Source: Candidatus Omnitrophota bacterium (GTDB lineage Bacteria; Hinthialibacterota; Hinthialibacteria; Hinthialibacterales; JAKPRU01). From it: a DNA stretch of 64,000 nucleotides. Shown here in pieces: positions 1-7,521 of the stretch. The notes under the pieces were generated by a model. The model saw only the letters and a program-made list of their open reading frames with translations. It was not told the DNA's origin and did not search any database. The translations under genes were made by a program, and so were the position numbers. The stretch is from NCBI GenBank assembly GCA_029570205.1, contig JAKQSI010000058.1:9894-73893 (forward strand), read 5' to 3'. The number at the start of each line of letters is the position of its first letter. Within the stretch, counting starts at the first letter, position 1.

Positions 1-915
1 CGCGCGACGCATAATCCGTCGAAGCACATATCCCCGGCCCGTATTAGAGGGAGTAACATTATCGGTCAGCACAAACACCGTTGCCCGGGCATGGTCCGCA
101 ATCACACGGAATGCAATGTCCTTTTTCGGATCAGCCCCGAACTTCTCACCGGTACGTTCTTCCAGATGGGCAATGGAGGCAGAGAGCATATCATTCTCGA
201 AATTGGAAAACTTCCCCTGAACAATAGCGGCGATCCGGTCCAGTCCCGCCCCTGTGTCGATATTCTTCCGGGCCAACGGTTTAAGTGAACCGTCCGGCTG
301 CGTATCGTATTGCGTGAAAACCAGGTTCCAGTATTCCAAATAGCGGTTGTTGTCATCGCTCGGTCCGGTGTCCGGACCATATTGCGCGCCCATGTCGTAA
401 TACAGTTCGGAGCAGGGGCCGCTTGGCCCTGGAATCCCCGGTCCCGGCCACCAGTTATCTTCCACCCCGAAACGGACAATTCGCCCACGGGGAAATCCCG
501 CCTCCTTTTCCCACAACTCGGCCGCCTCTTCATCATCCTTGTAAATGGACACCCAGATTCGGTTGGGATCGAGTTTTAATTCTTCCAGGGAAAACTCCCA
601 CGCCCACCGAATGGCCTCCCGCTTGAAATAATCGCCAAACGAGAAATTGCCCAGCATTTCAAAGAAAGTATGGTGGCGATGAGTGAAACCGACATTTTCA
701 ATATCCGAGGTGCGGAAACATTTCTGGCAGGTTGTGGCCCGTTTCAGCGCATCGCCCATCTCGCCGCGAAAATAGGGCTTGAATTGCACCATCCCCGCGC
801 TCGTAAACAGAAGAGTGGGGTCATTGCGCGGCACAAGAGAGTCGCTCGGAAGAGCCTTATGCCCGCGCCGTACAAAAAAATCGCGATATCGTTCACGAAC
901 TTCCTGACTATCCAT
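1..915 (-). CDS. alaS: Alanyl-tRNA synthetase, N-terminal 305 residues (cut by window edge)
   Basis: Charges tRNA-Ala with alanine in the cytoplasm. Reading back from the ATG at 915 gives an open frame of 305 codons to base 1 with no stop, beginning MDSQEVRERYRDFFVRRGH. Class II motifs are recognisable: the LFTSAGMVQFKPYF segment, the TFFEMLGNFSFGDYFK motif, GPSGPCSELYYD and, at the very edge, GRGYVLRRIMRRA. This is the catalytic core; the editing and C-Ala domains lie outside the window. The gene lies downstream of the BMC locus on the same strand, separated by a 171-base spacer that contains a dispersed repeat, so it probably has its own promoter. Only the start is certain; completeness of the full gene cannot be judged. 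Confidence 0.95.
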   Translation of the reverse strand, partial: MDSQEVRERYRDFFVRRGHKALPSDSLVPRNDPTLLFTSAGMVQFKPYFRGEMGDALKRATTCQKCFRTSDIENVGFTHRHHTFFEMLGNFSFGDYFKREAIRWAWEFSLEELKLDPNRIWVSIYKDDEEAAELWEKEAGFPRGRIVRFGVEDNWWPGPGIPGPSGPCSELYYDMGAQYGPDTGPSDDNNRYLEYWNLVFTQYDTQPDGSLKPLARKNIDTGAGLDRIAAIVQGKFSNFENDMLSASIAHLEERTGEKFGADPKKDIAFRVIADHARATVFVLTDNVTPSNTGRGYVLRRIMRRA

Positions 916-987
916 AACAAAACCACATTCCTGGTGAATTTCCGGCATTATCCCCCCCAGTCCCTTCTATTCCTCTCCCACATCTTC

Positions 988-1020
988 TCTCTCTCCCTCT
1001 GGGACAGGGTTGGGGATGAA
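988..1020. repeat. Dispersed palindromic repeat, family A copy
   Basis: Pyrimidine-rich arm, CTCTGGGAC core and GGGTTGGGGATGA arm resemble the cleaner copy at 4401-4440. It lies in the spacer between the aldehyde dehydrogenase and alaS. Confidence 0.55.
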
Positions 1021-1086
1021 GCAAATTCCGGGCGAGAGAAATTCCGGGTGAGAGGTTCGTTGGAACCGGGATTTTGCCGGTGATTC

Positions 1087-2556
1087 TCACAACACCCGCA
1101 ATGACCCCGGCAAGGCCACTCGACGACGGGTACTGAATGTTCGCGGTCTGCACGCGCCTTCCCCTGTCGGCCCGGCAATGGTCATTGCCGAATACCCTTC
1201 GGCGTCGGTTCCGAGCGCGGCCCCACATGGCCCGTTTGCCACAAACAGATTCACCCGAATCCGCTTCGCAAAATCCGTGATCCGGTCGATCCGGGCGGTA
1301 TGGATAATCGCCGTGTGACGGAAGCTGTGCTCCGCCCGAATCGCCGCTTCCACCGCCGCGTTGTAATCCGAAACCCGAACAATCGCCAGGATCGGCATCA
1401 AGAGTTCCTCCTGCACAAACGGGTGTTCCTCCACCGTTTCGCAGATCACCAGATCGATGTTTGCGGGTACGCTGAGTCCGATTGCATTCAACAAAACTTG
1501 CGGACTCTTCCCGACATAATCCCGATTGGGATGCCCGTCCTCTGTGATAAGAATCTTCGTGAGCGAATCCACGTGCTGACGGTTAATCAGATACGCACCG
1601 GCGTGCTGCATCTCCAGAATCAACCGGTCGGCCACAGACTGGACCACAAAACATTCCTTCTCGCAGATACACGGCATGTTGTTGTCGAAACTGGCCCCCG
1701 CAACGATGTCTCTGGCCGCCTTCGGCAAATCGGCTGTCTCATCGACAATCACCGGCGGATTGCCCGGTCCGGCGGCGATCGCTCGTTTGCCGCTGGTCAT
1801 CGCGGCTTTCACCACGCTTGTCCCACCGGTCGCCACCAGCAGGTTCACTTTCGGGTGAGTCATCAGAATCTTCGCCGTTCGAAGGGTCGGCTCCGCAATA
1901 CTGGTCAGCAGGTTTGGCGGTCCGCCCGCGCGGACAATAGCGCGATTCAACACTCGGATCGCTTCCAGCGTCGATTGAATCGCCGCCGGGTGGGGACCAA
2001 ACACCACGCTGTTCCCCGCCGAGATCATGGCGATCCCGTGGTTGATAATCGTAGATGTCGGGTTCGTGCATGGAGTAAGGGACCCGATCACCCCGAATGG
2101 GGCGTAGTCCACAAAGGTCATGCCGTGGTCCCCCGTAAAACATTCCGGTTCAAGGTCTTCCGGACCGGGGGTCCTATTCGTGGCCAGATCGTTCTTGGCC
2201 TGTTTGTGATCCGCACGACCCATCCCGGTATCGGCCACAGCCAACTCCGCAAGTCGCCTGCTTTCGGCAAGGGCCGTCTGACGAATGGCGGCGACTATCG
2301 TCTTACGCATATCCATCCCCATTGCTGTCAGCTGGACCTGGGCCGCAACCGAGGCATTGATTGCATCTTCGATATCGCCAAAAATCCCGTCGTTCCCGCC
2401 GGAAGGGACACCTGCGGTAACCGGAGAAGATGCAAGAGGCATCGCGGGAGACCTCTGTGGAACAGGCGCACCGGCCACCTTCGCCACCGTTCCGCCCCCT
2501 GCCTGAAACTCTGCCAAAACCTGCCGGACTATTTCGGATATTCGTGCTTCGTCCAT
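1087..2556 (-). CDS. BMC-associated CoA-acylating aldehyde dehydrogenase (PduP/EutE-like)
   Basis: 489 residues. It should oxidise an aldehyde to acyl-CoA with NAD+ and CoA inside a bacterial microcompartment. The catalytic cysteine is C296 in the context NNMPCICEKE, and the TNPTSTIINHG and PSG-type ALDH segments are present. The first 18 residues (MDEARISEIVRQVLAEF) form an amphipathic helix followed by a Pro/Ala/Gly linker to about residue 58, the standard build of an encapsulation peptide. The ATG at 2556 is preferred to the upstream GTG because an AAGGGG ribosome site sits just before it and the peptide then begins as in other BMC cargo. It is the last gene of the BMC set, separated from the flavoprotein by a 218-base spacer holding a palindromic repeat. 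The aldehyde substrate (acet-, propion- or lactaldehyde) cannot be decided from sequence alone. Confidence 0.92.
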   Translation of the reverse strand: MDEARISEIVRQVLAEFQAGGGTVAKVAGAPVPQRSPAMPLASSPVTAGVPSGGNDGIFGDIEDAINASVAAQVQLTAMGMDMRKTIVAAIRQTALAESRRLAELAVADTGMGRADHKQAKNDLATNRTPGPEDLEPECFTGDHGMTFVDYAPFGVIGSLTPCTNPTSTIINHGIAMISAGNSVVFGPHPAAIQSTLEAIRVLNRAIVRAGGPPNLLTSIAEPTLRTAKILMTHPKVNLLVATGGTSVVKAAMTSGKRAIAAGPGNPPVIVDETADLPKAARDIVAGASFDNNMPCICEKECFVVQSVADRLILEMQHAGAYLINRQHVDSLTKILITEDGHPNRDYVGKSPQVLLNAIGLSVPANIDLVICETVEEHPFVQEELLMPILAIVRVSDYNAAVEAAIRAEHSFRHTAIIHTARIDRITDFAKRIRVNLFVANGPCGAALGTDAEGYSAMTIAGPTGEGACRPRTFSTRRRVALPGSLRVL

Positions 2557-2646
2557 GTTCGATCGCCCCTTCGCTGATCGGAGTGTAAGATTGATAACTC
2601 GGAAAACTGCCTGAACTGTCTCAAGATACCAGAATGTACCTGTAAC

Positions 2647-2688
2647 CTTCTCCCCCAAAGATTGGGGGACACAGAGGGGGGTAAATTG
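2647..2688. repeat. Dispersed palindromic repeat, family B copy
   Basis: TCCCCCAAAGATTGGGGGA forms a perfect short hairpin, followed by ACACAGAGGGGGGT. A related C-rich/G-rich element occurs at 44364-44402. It lies between two BMC genes and could weaken read-through between them. Confidence 0.6.
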
Positions 2689-2774
2689 AATAAACCTGCA
2701 ACCCCCGCTCTAATCCCCAACCGCCCTGGACACATCCCTCCTCCTCTTTTCTTCCCTTTTTAATTCTTAATTCT

Positions 2775-3632
2775 TCATTCTTTTCCCCCCACAATCTCAA
2801 TCTCAATTCCCCTCTCCGCCAGCAACTCACGCGCTGTTGGTGTCACCAACCCGCCCCGCTCCACACGAATCACCGGACCGGGAAGGTTCTTCGCGTCCTC
2901 CGCCGTAATCAAATGGCCGATCACTTCCCCTGAGTTGGGAATCGCAATCTTCGCGGTGTGGACCACACGCGACAGCATTTCCTTCATGGGAACCACGGCT
3001 ATCCCCATTCGCTCCAGATCGGCGCGATATCCGGCGATTTTGTCCGCCATTCCAGGAAGGTTGTTTCCATGTGTTGTTTGTGAATTGGGAAGCAGCCGTT
3101 CTCGCGCCGCCAGTACCGGCACACGATAAAACAACGCTGAAAAAACAATCTCAATCAAATCCTCATCCGCGATCCCCAGTGCGACTTTCGCCGCCAGGGT
3201 CCGATCCAGACTGGGAAGAATCACTGCCCGGCAGGATTTGATTTTCTCGTTCCTGGTTCCCAACTCGGAAAGCGCGGTTATCACTCGAACTCCCCGCTTC
3301 TCCAACGCTTTCCGGTCCACGGAATGCCCGATAAAGGATTCCACCGAAATCCCATCTTGAGTCCATCGACCAAGAGCCGCAAAGAATTCGCGCTCCTCCT
3401 CAATCTCACCGTGAATCAGGCACAGCACCTTCTGTGTTGCCGCCGGAACAGGCTGTTGTACGAATGGATCGCCAACTGACTGCGGAGGCGAGACCCGATT
3501 CCCCCCATCCTGCACAGTTCCGCCACTGACCGCCGGAGAGGGACAGGCACAGGCCGGAGCGGATGGCCCGCTCTCGGCCAGGTACTTTCGAACCTCCTCG
3601 GTAATCACCTCTGTAAGACGGTCGATATCCAT
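2775..3632 (-). CDS. BMC-associated HFCD-type flavoprotein with encapsulation-like N-terminus
   Basis: 285 residues. N-terminus MDIDRLTEVITEEVRKYL is an amphipathic helix of the BMC-targeting type, followed by a Pro/Gly/Ser-rich linker to about residue 70. The body (KVLCLIHGEI, then VILPSLDRTLAAKVALGIADEDL) resembles the flavoprotein/phosphopantothenoylcysteine-decarboxylase fold (PF02441-like), in which the Ser/Asn and A-K-x-A-x-GIAD elements hold FMN. The C-terminus carries GGLVTPTARELLAERGI, a motif style seen in several BMC accessory proteins. Start ATG at 3632 is two bases after the PduL stop, so the two are translationally linked. Flavoproteins of this class are known from other BMC loci, but their reaction is not established; a redox or cofactor role is inference. 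Confidence 0.75.
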   Translation of the reverse strand: MDIDRLTEVITEEVRKYLAESGPSAPACACPSPAVSGGTVQDGGNRVSPPQSVGDPFVQQPVPAATQKVLCLIHGEIEEEREFFAALGRWTQDGISVESFIGHSVDRKALEKRGVRVITALSELGTRNEKIKSCRAVILPSLDRTLAAKVALGIADEDLIEIVFSALFYRVPVLAARERLLPNSQTTHGNNLPGMADKIAGYRADLERMGIAVVPMKEMLSRVVHTAKIAIPNSGEVIGHLITAEDAKNLPGPVIRVERGGLVTPTARELLAERGIEIEIVGGKE

Positions 3633-3634
3633 CT

Positions 3635-4306
3635 TCAGTCCAGTATCTCCGCAAAATCTCCCGTGGACACGCTGCACGCATTTGCATCATCGGTATCCAC
3701 ATGCATTTCCGCCCGGAAACTGTCCCGCACACGGACCTGGACACCTTCCAGGATTGTGCTCTTGTGGACATTCGCAATTCGAACCCGAACCGTATCGTTG
3801 TCCTTCAGTCCCCATCGTTGGGCGTCGGAGGTGTGGATGTGTATATGACGGTTGGCGCGGATCACTCCCCGTTTCAGGTGAATAACTCCGACCGGCCCCA
3901 CCACAATGACCCCGCCGGTTCCCTCATGATTACCGGAAGGGCGAACCGGGGGATCGATCCCCAGAAAAATCGCATCCGTGCGGGATACCTCCACCTGGCT
4001 TTGGTCCCGTGTGGGACCAAGAACCCGAACCTGGTCCATGCACCGCATTCGTGGTCCAACCAGGGTCACCACCGATGTGCTGGCGTATTCATCCTTTTGA
4101 TAGAGCTCATTCCGTGGTTCCAGGTGATACCCTTGCCCAAACAGAATCTCCACATGCTCCTGGCACAGGTGAAGGTGACGAACCGAGACCCCAATCCGCA
4201 CCGCCTTCCGATTCGGATCGGTTGGCGGTTCTTCTCGGACCAGACGGTCCATGACACGCCGAACAATCTCCTCTATCGCGCGGGGATCGACTTCATCCAC
4301 CATCAT
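3635..4306 (-). CDS. pduL: Phosphate propanoyltransferase (PduL-type phosphotransacylase)
   Basis: 223 residues. Converts acyl-CoA plus phosphate to acyl-phosphate plus CoA, regenerating CoA inside a BMC. Two PTAC half-domains are visible. The first has the zinc-type motif SVRHLHL (H44, H46); the second has IRANRHIHIHTSDA (H154, H156, H158). The C-terminal MHVDTDDANAC segment is also characteristic. The first 25 residues (DPRAIEEIVRRVMDRLV) are a helix of the encapsulation-peptide kind. Start is the first of two tandem ATGs at 4306, preceded by AGGGA. It sits directly upstream of the flavoprotein. Together with the aldehyde dehydrogenase it forms the common CoA-recycling core of aldehyde-oxidising metabolosomes. 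Confidence 0.95.
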   Translation of the reverse strand: MMVDEVDPRAIEEIVRRVMDRLVREEPPTDPNRKAVRIGVSVRHLHLCQEHVEILFGQGYHLEPRNELYQKDEYASTSVVTLVGPRMRCMDQVRVLGPTRDQSQVEVSRTDAIFLGIDPPVRPSGNHEGTGGVIVVGPVGVIHLKRGVIRANRHIHIHTSDAQRWGLKDNDTVRVRIANVHKSTILEGVQVRVRDSFRAEMHVDTDDANACSVSTGDFAEILD

Positions 4307-4648
4307 CTATTCCCTGCCAAAAATCCCTGAATCTACCGTTCCTTAACCAATGAATCCTTCAAGAGCCTTCTCGCCCACTGCTTGCCCCACTCCGCCTTCT
4401 TCCCCCTCTCCCTCCGGGAGAGGGTTGGGGTGAGGTTCTTTTAGTTAGTCCCTCGACTCATGCGCATCAGTCCCATTGGCCCCAATTCGACCCCTGCTCT
4501 TCTCCCTTTCCCCCCGGGAAAAGTCGCGGTGAAGGTCCAAACTCACGCCCAAAACAACACACCGGCAACCCAGCGGCCGCCGTTTGTCAGTTCGGGCGTC
4601 CCCAAGTCACCGGTGATCCGACTCGTTCTTCCGCAAAGGTCCGTCTTG
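4307..4648. other. Gene-free spacer inside the BMC locus
   Basis: 342 bases between the shell gene and pduL. It holds two family A repeat copies (4401-4440 and a degenerate one near 4498-4537). No convincing ORF or RNA gene is visible. The short ORFs crossing it are low-complexity shadows. Confidence 0.6.
4401..4440. repeat. Dispersed palindromic repeat, family A (cleanest copy)
   Basis: CCCTCTCCCTCCGGGAGAGG is an inverted repeat (CCTCTCCC/GGGAGAGG) followed by GTTGGGGTGAGG. A degenerate second copy lies about 60 bases on (4498-4537). The same unit recurs in other spacers of this window in both orientations. Confidence 0.8.
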
Positions 4649-4930
4649 TCAGCCCTGTTTCGGCAGAATATTCTCGAGTTCGGAGTGCGGACGCGGAATG
4701 ACATGCACGGAAACAACCTCTCCGACTTTGCGTGCCGCTGCCGCGCCGGCATCCGTGGCCGCTTTAACCGCGCCGACATCGCCGCGTACCATGACGGTCA
4801 CAAATCCGCCCCCGACTTTTTCCTTGCCGATCAATGTGACACTGGCGGCTTTTACCATCGCGTCCGCGGCTTCGATCGAGCCGACCAGACCGCGAGTTTC
4901 TATGAGGCCCAAAGCCTTGCCTTCCACCAT
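4649..4930 (-). CDS. BMC-domain hexameric shell protein (BMC-H, PduA/EutM/CcmK type)
   Basis: 93 residues, the usual length for a single-domain BMC-H protein. It starts [19 protein letters not shown] and continues with [27 protein letters not shown], the pore-loop [19 protein letters not shown] and the ending [15 protein letters not shown], all diagnostic. The ATG at 4930 is chosen because GAGGAGGAAA lies just upstream; an in-frame extension upstream would add residues absent from the family. Six copies form a hexagonal shell tile with a central pore for substrates. It is the first gene of the locus. No pentameric vertex protein (BMC-P) or trimeric (BMC-T) gene is seen here, so a closed shell would need genes elsewhere. 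Confidence 0.97.
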   Translation of the reverse strand: MVEGKALGLIETRGLVGSIEAADAMVKAASVTLIGKEKVGGGFVTVMVRGDVGAVKAATDAGAAAARKVGEVVSVHVIPRPHSELENILPKQG

Positions 4931-5032
4931 CTCTGTTTCCTCCTCGGGGGAGACTCGTATTGTCATTCTCCCGAAAATATCGTTCGTTTCCTGGTTTTCT
5001 CGCAGAAAAACCTGCGATCTCAAGGAAGTTAA

Positions 5033-5061
5033 ACGCTACTGGATTCCCCTATTTGTGTCAA
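5033..5061 (-). promoter_or_regulatory. Candidate sigma70-type promoter for the BMC locus
   Basis: On the minus strand a perfect TTGACA (5056-5061) is followed after 17 bases by TAGCGT (5033-5038), a weak -10 match. It would start RNA about 95 bases before the shell gene. Prediction only. Confidence 0.35.
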
Positions 5062-5199
5062 GGAGAATGGTATACCGGCGGTCTTTCCCCGATCGCTCCC
5101 CATCCGAACCCCGTCGGGTCGGTGTGAGGAGAACGGTACAAAATGTCCTTTATATGATAATCTATTTCATTATGGCAAGGTCCGATGCCTGCACGAGAA

Positions 5200-5233
5200 C
5201 CCTCATCCCAACCCCCTCCCGGAGGGAGAGGGG
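5200..5233. repeat. Dispersed palindromic repeat, family A, inverted orientation
   Basis: CCCTCATCCCAACCCCCTCC then CGGAGGGAGAGGGG: the reverse-orientation version of the 4401-4440 unit, within the gene-free region 4931-5331 between the shell gene and the divergent transglycosylase gene. Confidence 0.7.
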
Positions 5234-5288
5234 AAAGAAGCGGTCTTGAAGAAGGCGCAGGGGAAACTCATGGATTGCCCCCGAATGG

Positions 5289-5310
5289 GTGGCACAGGCT
5301 TCCAGCCTGT
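5289..5310. repeat. Dispersed palindromic repeat, family C
   Basis: GGCACAGGCTTCCAGCCTGT: ACAGGCT and AGCCTGT are inverted copies around TCC. Nearly identical units occur at 57797-57821 and, degenerate, at 44181-44220. Confidence 0.7.
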
Positions 5311-5331
5311 CGGATTTCGCTGAGGTAACTT

Positions 5332-6459
5332 ATGGTCAAATACCATACATTGCGCCGCAAACGTCCCAGCATCCAGCTGTCTCCCACCGTGGCGGCCATT
5401 CTCCTTTTCCTATTCCTCAGCTACGTCGTCGGCTCCTACTTCATCATCGCCCAGAAAGATGCACAACTCAAAGAACAGCAACTGAATGCGCTCGAAATAA
5501 AAAAGGAACTGGATGGCGCCCAGGAGAAAATCCGTCAACAGGCTGAGAAATTCGATCTGGAGCGGGCGGACCTCAACCGAAGGATCGCGGAACTGGAGGA
5601 ACGACTCAAAGTCCTCGATGTAATCAAAGACTTCAGCGAAGGCGCTATGAACGAGAACGATCAGGCAAAACTGGCCGACGCTGTTTTCAATGAAAGCCGA
5701 CGGTTCGGGTATGATCCGCTGATGATTGTCGCCATCATCATTACGGAATCCGCCTTTCACCCGGATGCCAAATCCGAGGTGGGCGCTACCGGCCTGATGC
5801 AATTGATGCCGTTCGTCGGAAAAGACCTTGCCGAGCAAGTCGTCGATAAATCCCCCAATCTCTGGGACAATGATCGGCCCATGGAATGGACCGGCCAGAA
5901 AACATTGCTCGATCCGATCCAGAATGTCCGGCTCGGAGTCCTGCACCTCTCTACGCTGATCCTGCAATTCGGAAATGTCCGGGACGGTATCCGTGCATAC
6001 AACAGCGGCCCCACCCGCGTCAAAAACCGCATCAGCGCCGGACAGCAGCCTCCCAAGGACTATATGCAACGAGTGCTGGAACTCTACAACGAACTCCGAA
6101 AAAAATACGGGCCGCGTCCCGATATCCTTCAGGCCGAAGAAACGGATTTCGCCGAGCTCGACTATTTCATTGCGGATGCCTCCCCGGAAATCGCACCCGG
6201 AATCGTCGGGGATATCACTTCCGCTGTCTCTCCCAGATCGTTCACAGTCTCCCCGAAGTTGTCCTCTGCCTCTCCGGGCCTCGCCACCGCCTCTCGAAAC
6301 CTGATCTCCGCTTCCCCAAGTCTCTCCACTGCCTCCCCAATCTCTGATTCGCTGTCGCTATCGGGAATGGCAACCTCTGTTTCTCCGGAAACGGTCGTGG
6401 CCATGCAGGCAAATACAACCGGCAGCGCCACTAACGAAGCCTTTTCTCCTCCCAAGTAA
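5332..6459 (+). CDS. Membrane-anchored lytic transglycosylase (SLT domain) with repeat tail
   Basis: 375 residues. Cleaves peptidoglycan glycan strands at the periplasmic face. Residues about 18-40 are a single membrane helix, 44-98 a charged coiled coil, and about 108-255 an SLT (family 1 type) domain. The catalytic glutamate is E139 in IIITESAFHP, followed by GATGLMQLMP and the AYNSGPTRV motif typical of the fold. The C-terminal region (about 300-340) is a Ser/Pro-rich tract made of seven-residue repeats. A bitopic protein with coiled coil plus SLT domain suggests a partner in envelope assembly or cell division. It is divergent from the BMC locus and convergent with cysteine synthase. Confidence 0.92.
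   Translation: MVKYHTLRRKRPSIQLSPTVAAILLFLFLSYVVGSYFIIAQKDAQLKEQQLNALEIKKELDGAQEKIRQQAEKFDLERADLNRRIAELEERLKVLDVIKDFSEGAMNENDQAKLADAVFNESRRFGYDPLMIVAIIITESAFHPDAKSEVGATGLMQLMPFVGKDLAEQVVDKSPNLWDNDRPMEWTGQKTLLDPIQNVRLGVLHLSTLILQFGNVRDGIRAYNSGPTRVKNRISAGQQPPKDYMQRVLELYNELRKKYGPRPDILQAEETDFAELDYFIADASPEIAPGIVGDITSAVSPRSFTVSPKLSSASPGLATASRNLISASPSLSTASPISDSLSLSGMATSVSPETVVAMQANTTGSATNEAFSPPK
6229..6354 (+). repeat. 21-bp in-frame tandem repeat, six copies
   Basis: Six successive 21-base units encode SPRSFTV, SPKLSSA, SPGLATA, SRNLISA, SPSLSTA, SPISDSL. The third base and inner codons drift, but the S-P start and small residue at position 7 are kept, so the array is under protein-level constraint or is recent. 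Confidence 0.85.
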
Positions 6460-6535
6460 GACCGGCTTCCCCCCGCTTTGCCTACTCCCTCCACCCCATT
6501 CGTGTTCTTCAATTTTTCAATTTTAATTCTCCCCC

Positions 6536-7444
6536 TTACGGTGGGCATTTCGCACATGTGGACCGAAACAGAACTGTGCTGAGGTATCGGTCTCCCCGGT
6601 CCGGGAGTAACACCACGATCGTGCCGCTGCTCATCTCCCGTGCAACACGCCATGCCCCCGCGTATGCTGCCCCGCTTGACATGCCCACAAAGATCCCCTG
6701 CTTGATGGCGAGCCACCGGGCCGCGTTATAGGCTTCCTCATCATCCACTGTGATTTTGCCGTCCAGCATCTTCTCATTGTAAATCTTCGGAACGATGGCC
6801 TCACGCATGTTCTTGAGACCCTGGATTTTGTGCCCTTCCACCGGCTCGATGCCGATGGTTCTCGCTCCCGGCTTCTTTTCCCGGAGAAACCGACTCACTC
6901 CCATCAGAGTTCCGGTGGTTCCCATCCCCGCGACAAAAACATCCACCTCCCCCCGGCTCTGCCTGAAAATTTCCGGCGCCGTGGTCAGATAGTGCGAAAG
7001 CGGATTTGCCGGATTCTCGAATTGGTTCGGCATGAAATACTTGTCGGGGTGAGATTCCAGAATCTGGTGCGCCCGGCGAATGGCTCCATCTGTCCCGGCG
7101 AGCGGGTCTGTAATTTCCAGTTCCGCCCCGAATGCCTCAAGCGTCGCCTGACGTTCCGTGCTTACACATCCCGGAAGGACCAGCTTCACCCGATATCCTT
7201 TCGCCGCGCCCACCATCGCCAGACCGATCCCGGTATTTCCCGAAGTGGGTTCCAGAATGATCTTATCCCGTGTCAATCGGCCGGTCTGTTCCGCATCCTC
7301 GACCATAAAATGCGCCGGACGGTCCTTTACGGACCCACCCGGATTGGAGCCTTCCAGCTTTGCCAGAATACGGACCCGTGGAGACAACTCCCCATTCCGA
7401 ATTTCCACAAGAGGCGTTTCCCCGATGGAATTCAAAACGCTCAT
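6536..7444 (-). CDS. cysM: Cysteine synthase (CysK/CysM family, PLP-dependent)
   Basis: 302 residues. Makes L-cysteine from an activated serine and sulfide (or thiosulfate). The PLP-binding lysine is K40 in NPGGSVKDRP; the phosphate-holding PTSGNTG loop is at 67-73. GMGTTGTLMGVSRFLRE and GMSSGAAYAGA complete the family pattern. The length fits the CysM (B isozyme) side better than CysK. The C-terminus ends in a CAKCPP tail, which is unusual and could be a metal- or sulfur-carrier contact. ATG at 7444. It lies between convergent and tandem genes of unrelated function, so it is probably transcribed alone. Confidence 0.9.
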   Translation of the reverse strand: MSVLNSIGETPLVEIRNGELSPRVRILAKLEGSNPGGSVKDRPAHFMVEDAEQTGRLTRDKIILEPTSGNTGIGLAMVGAAKGYRVKLVLPGCVSTERQATLEAFGAELEITDPLAGTDGAIRRAHQILESHPDKYFMPNQFENPANPLSHYLTTAPEIFRQSRGEVDVFVAGMGTTGTLMGVSRFLREKKPGARTIGIEPVEGHKIQGLKNMREAIVPKIYNEKMLDGKITVDDEEAYNAARWLAIKQGIFVGMSSGAAYAGAWRVAREMSSGTIVVLLPDRGDRYLSTVLFRSTCAKCPP

Positions 7445-7521
7445 ACGTTTTTACTCCTGCCGGCACATACCTTAATTTCCGGTTTGTGGTCTCTGGTCTC
7501 CGGTCTTTAATTCCTGATTCT

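Noticed and set aside
102-536. 144-codon minus-strand ORF
   Set aside because: It is an off-frame reading inside alaS, whose own frame (305 codons to the window edge) shows clear class II synthetase motifs.
1300-2577. 425-codon plus-strand ORF
   Set aside because: Antisense to the BMC aldehyde dehydrogenase, very Arg/His-rich and without recognisable domain.
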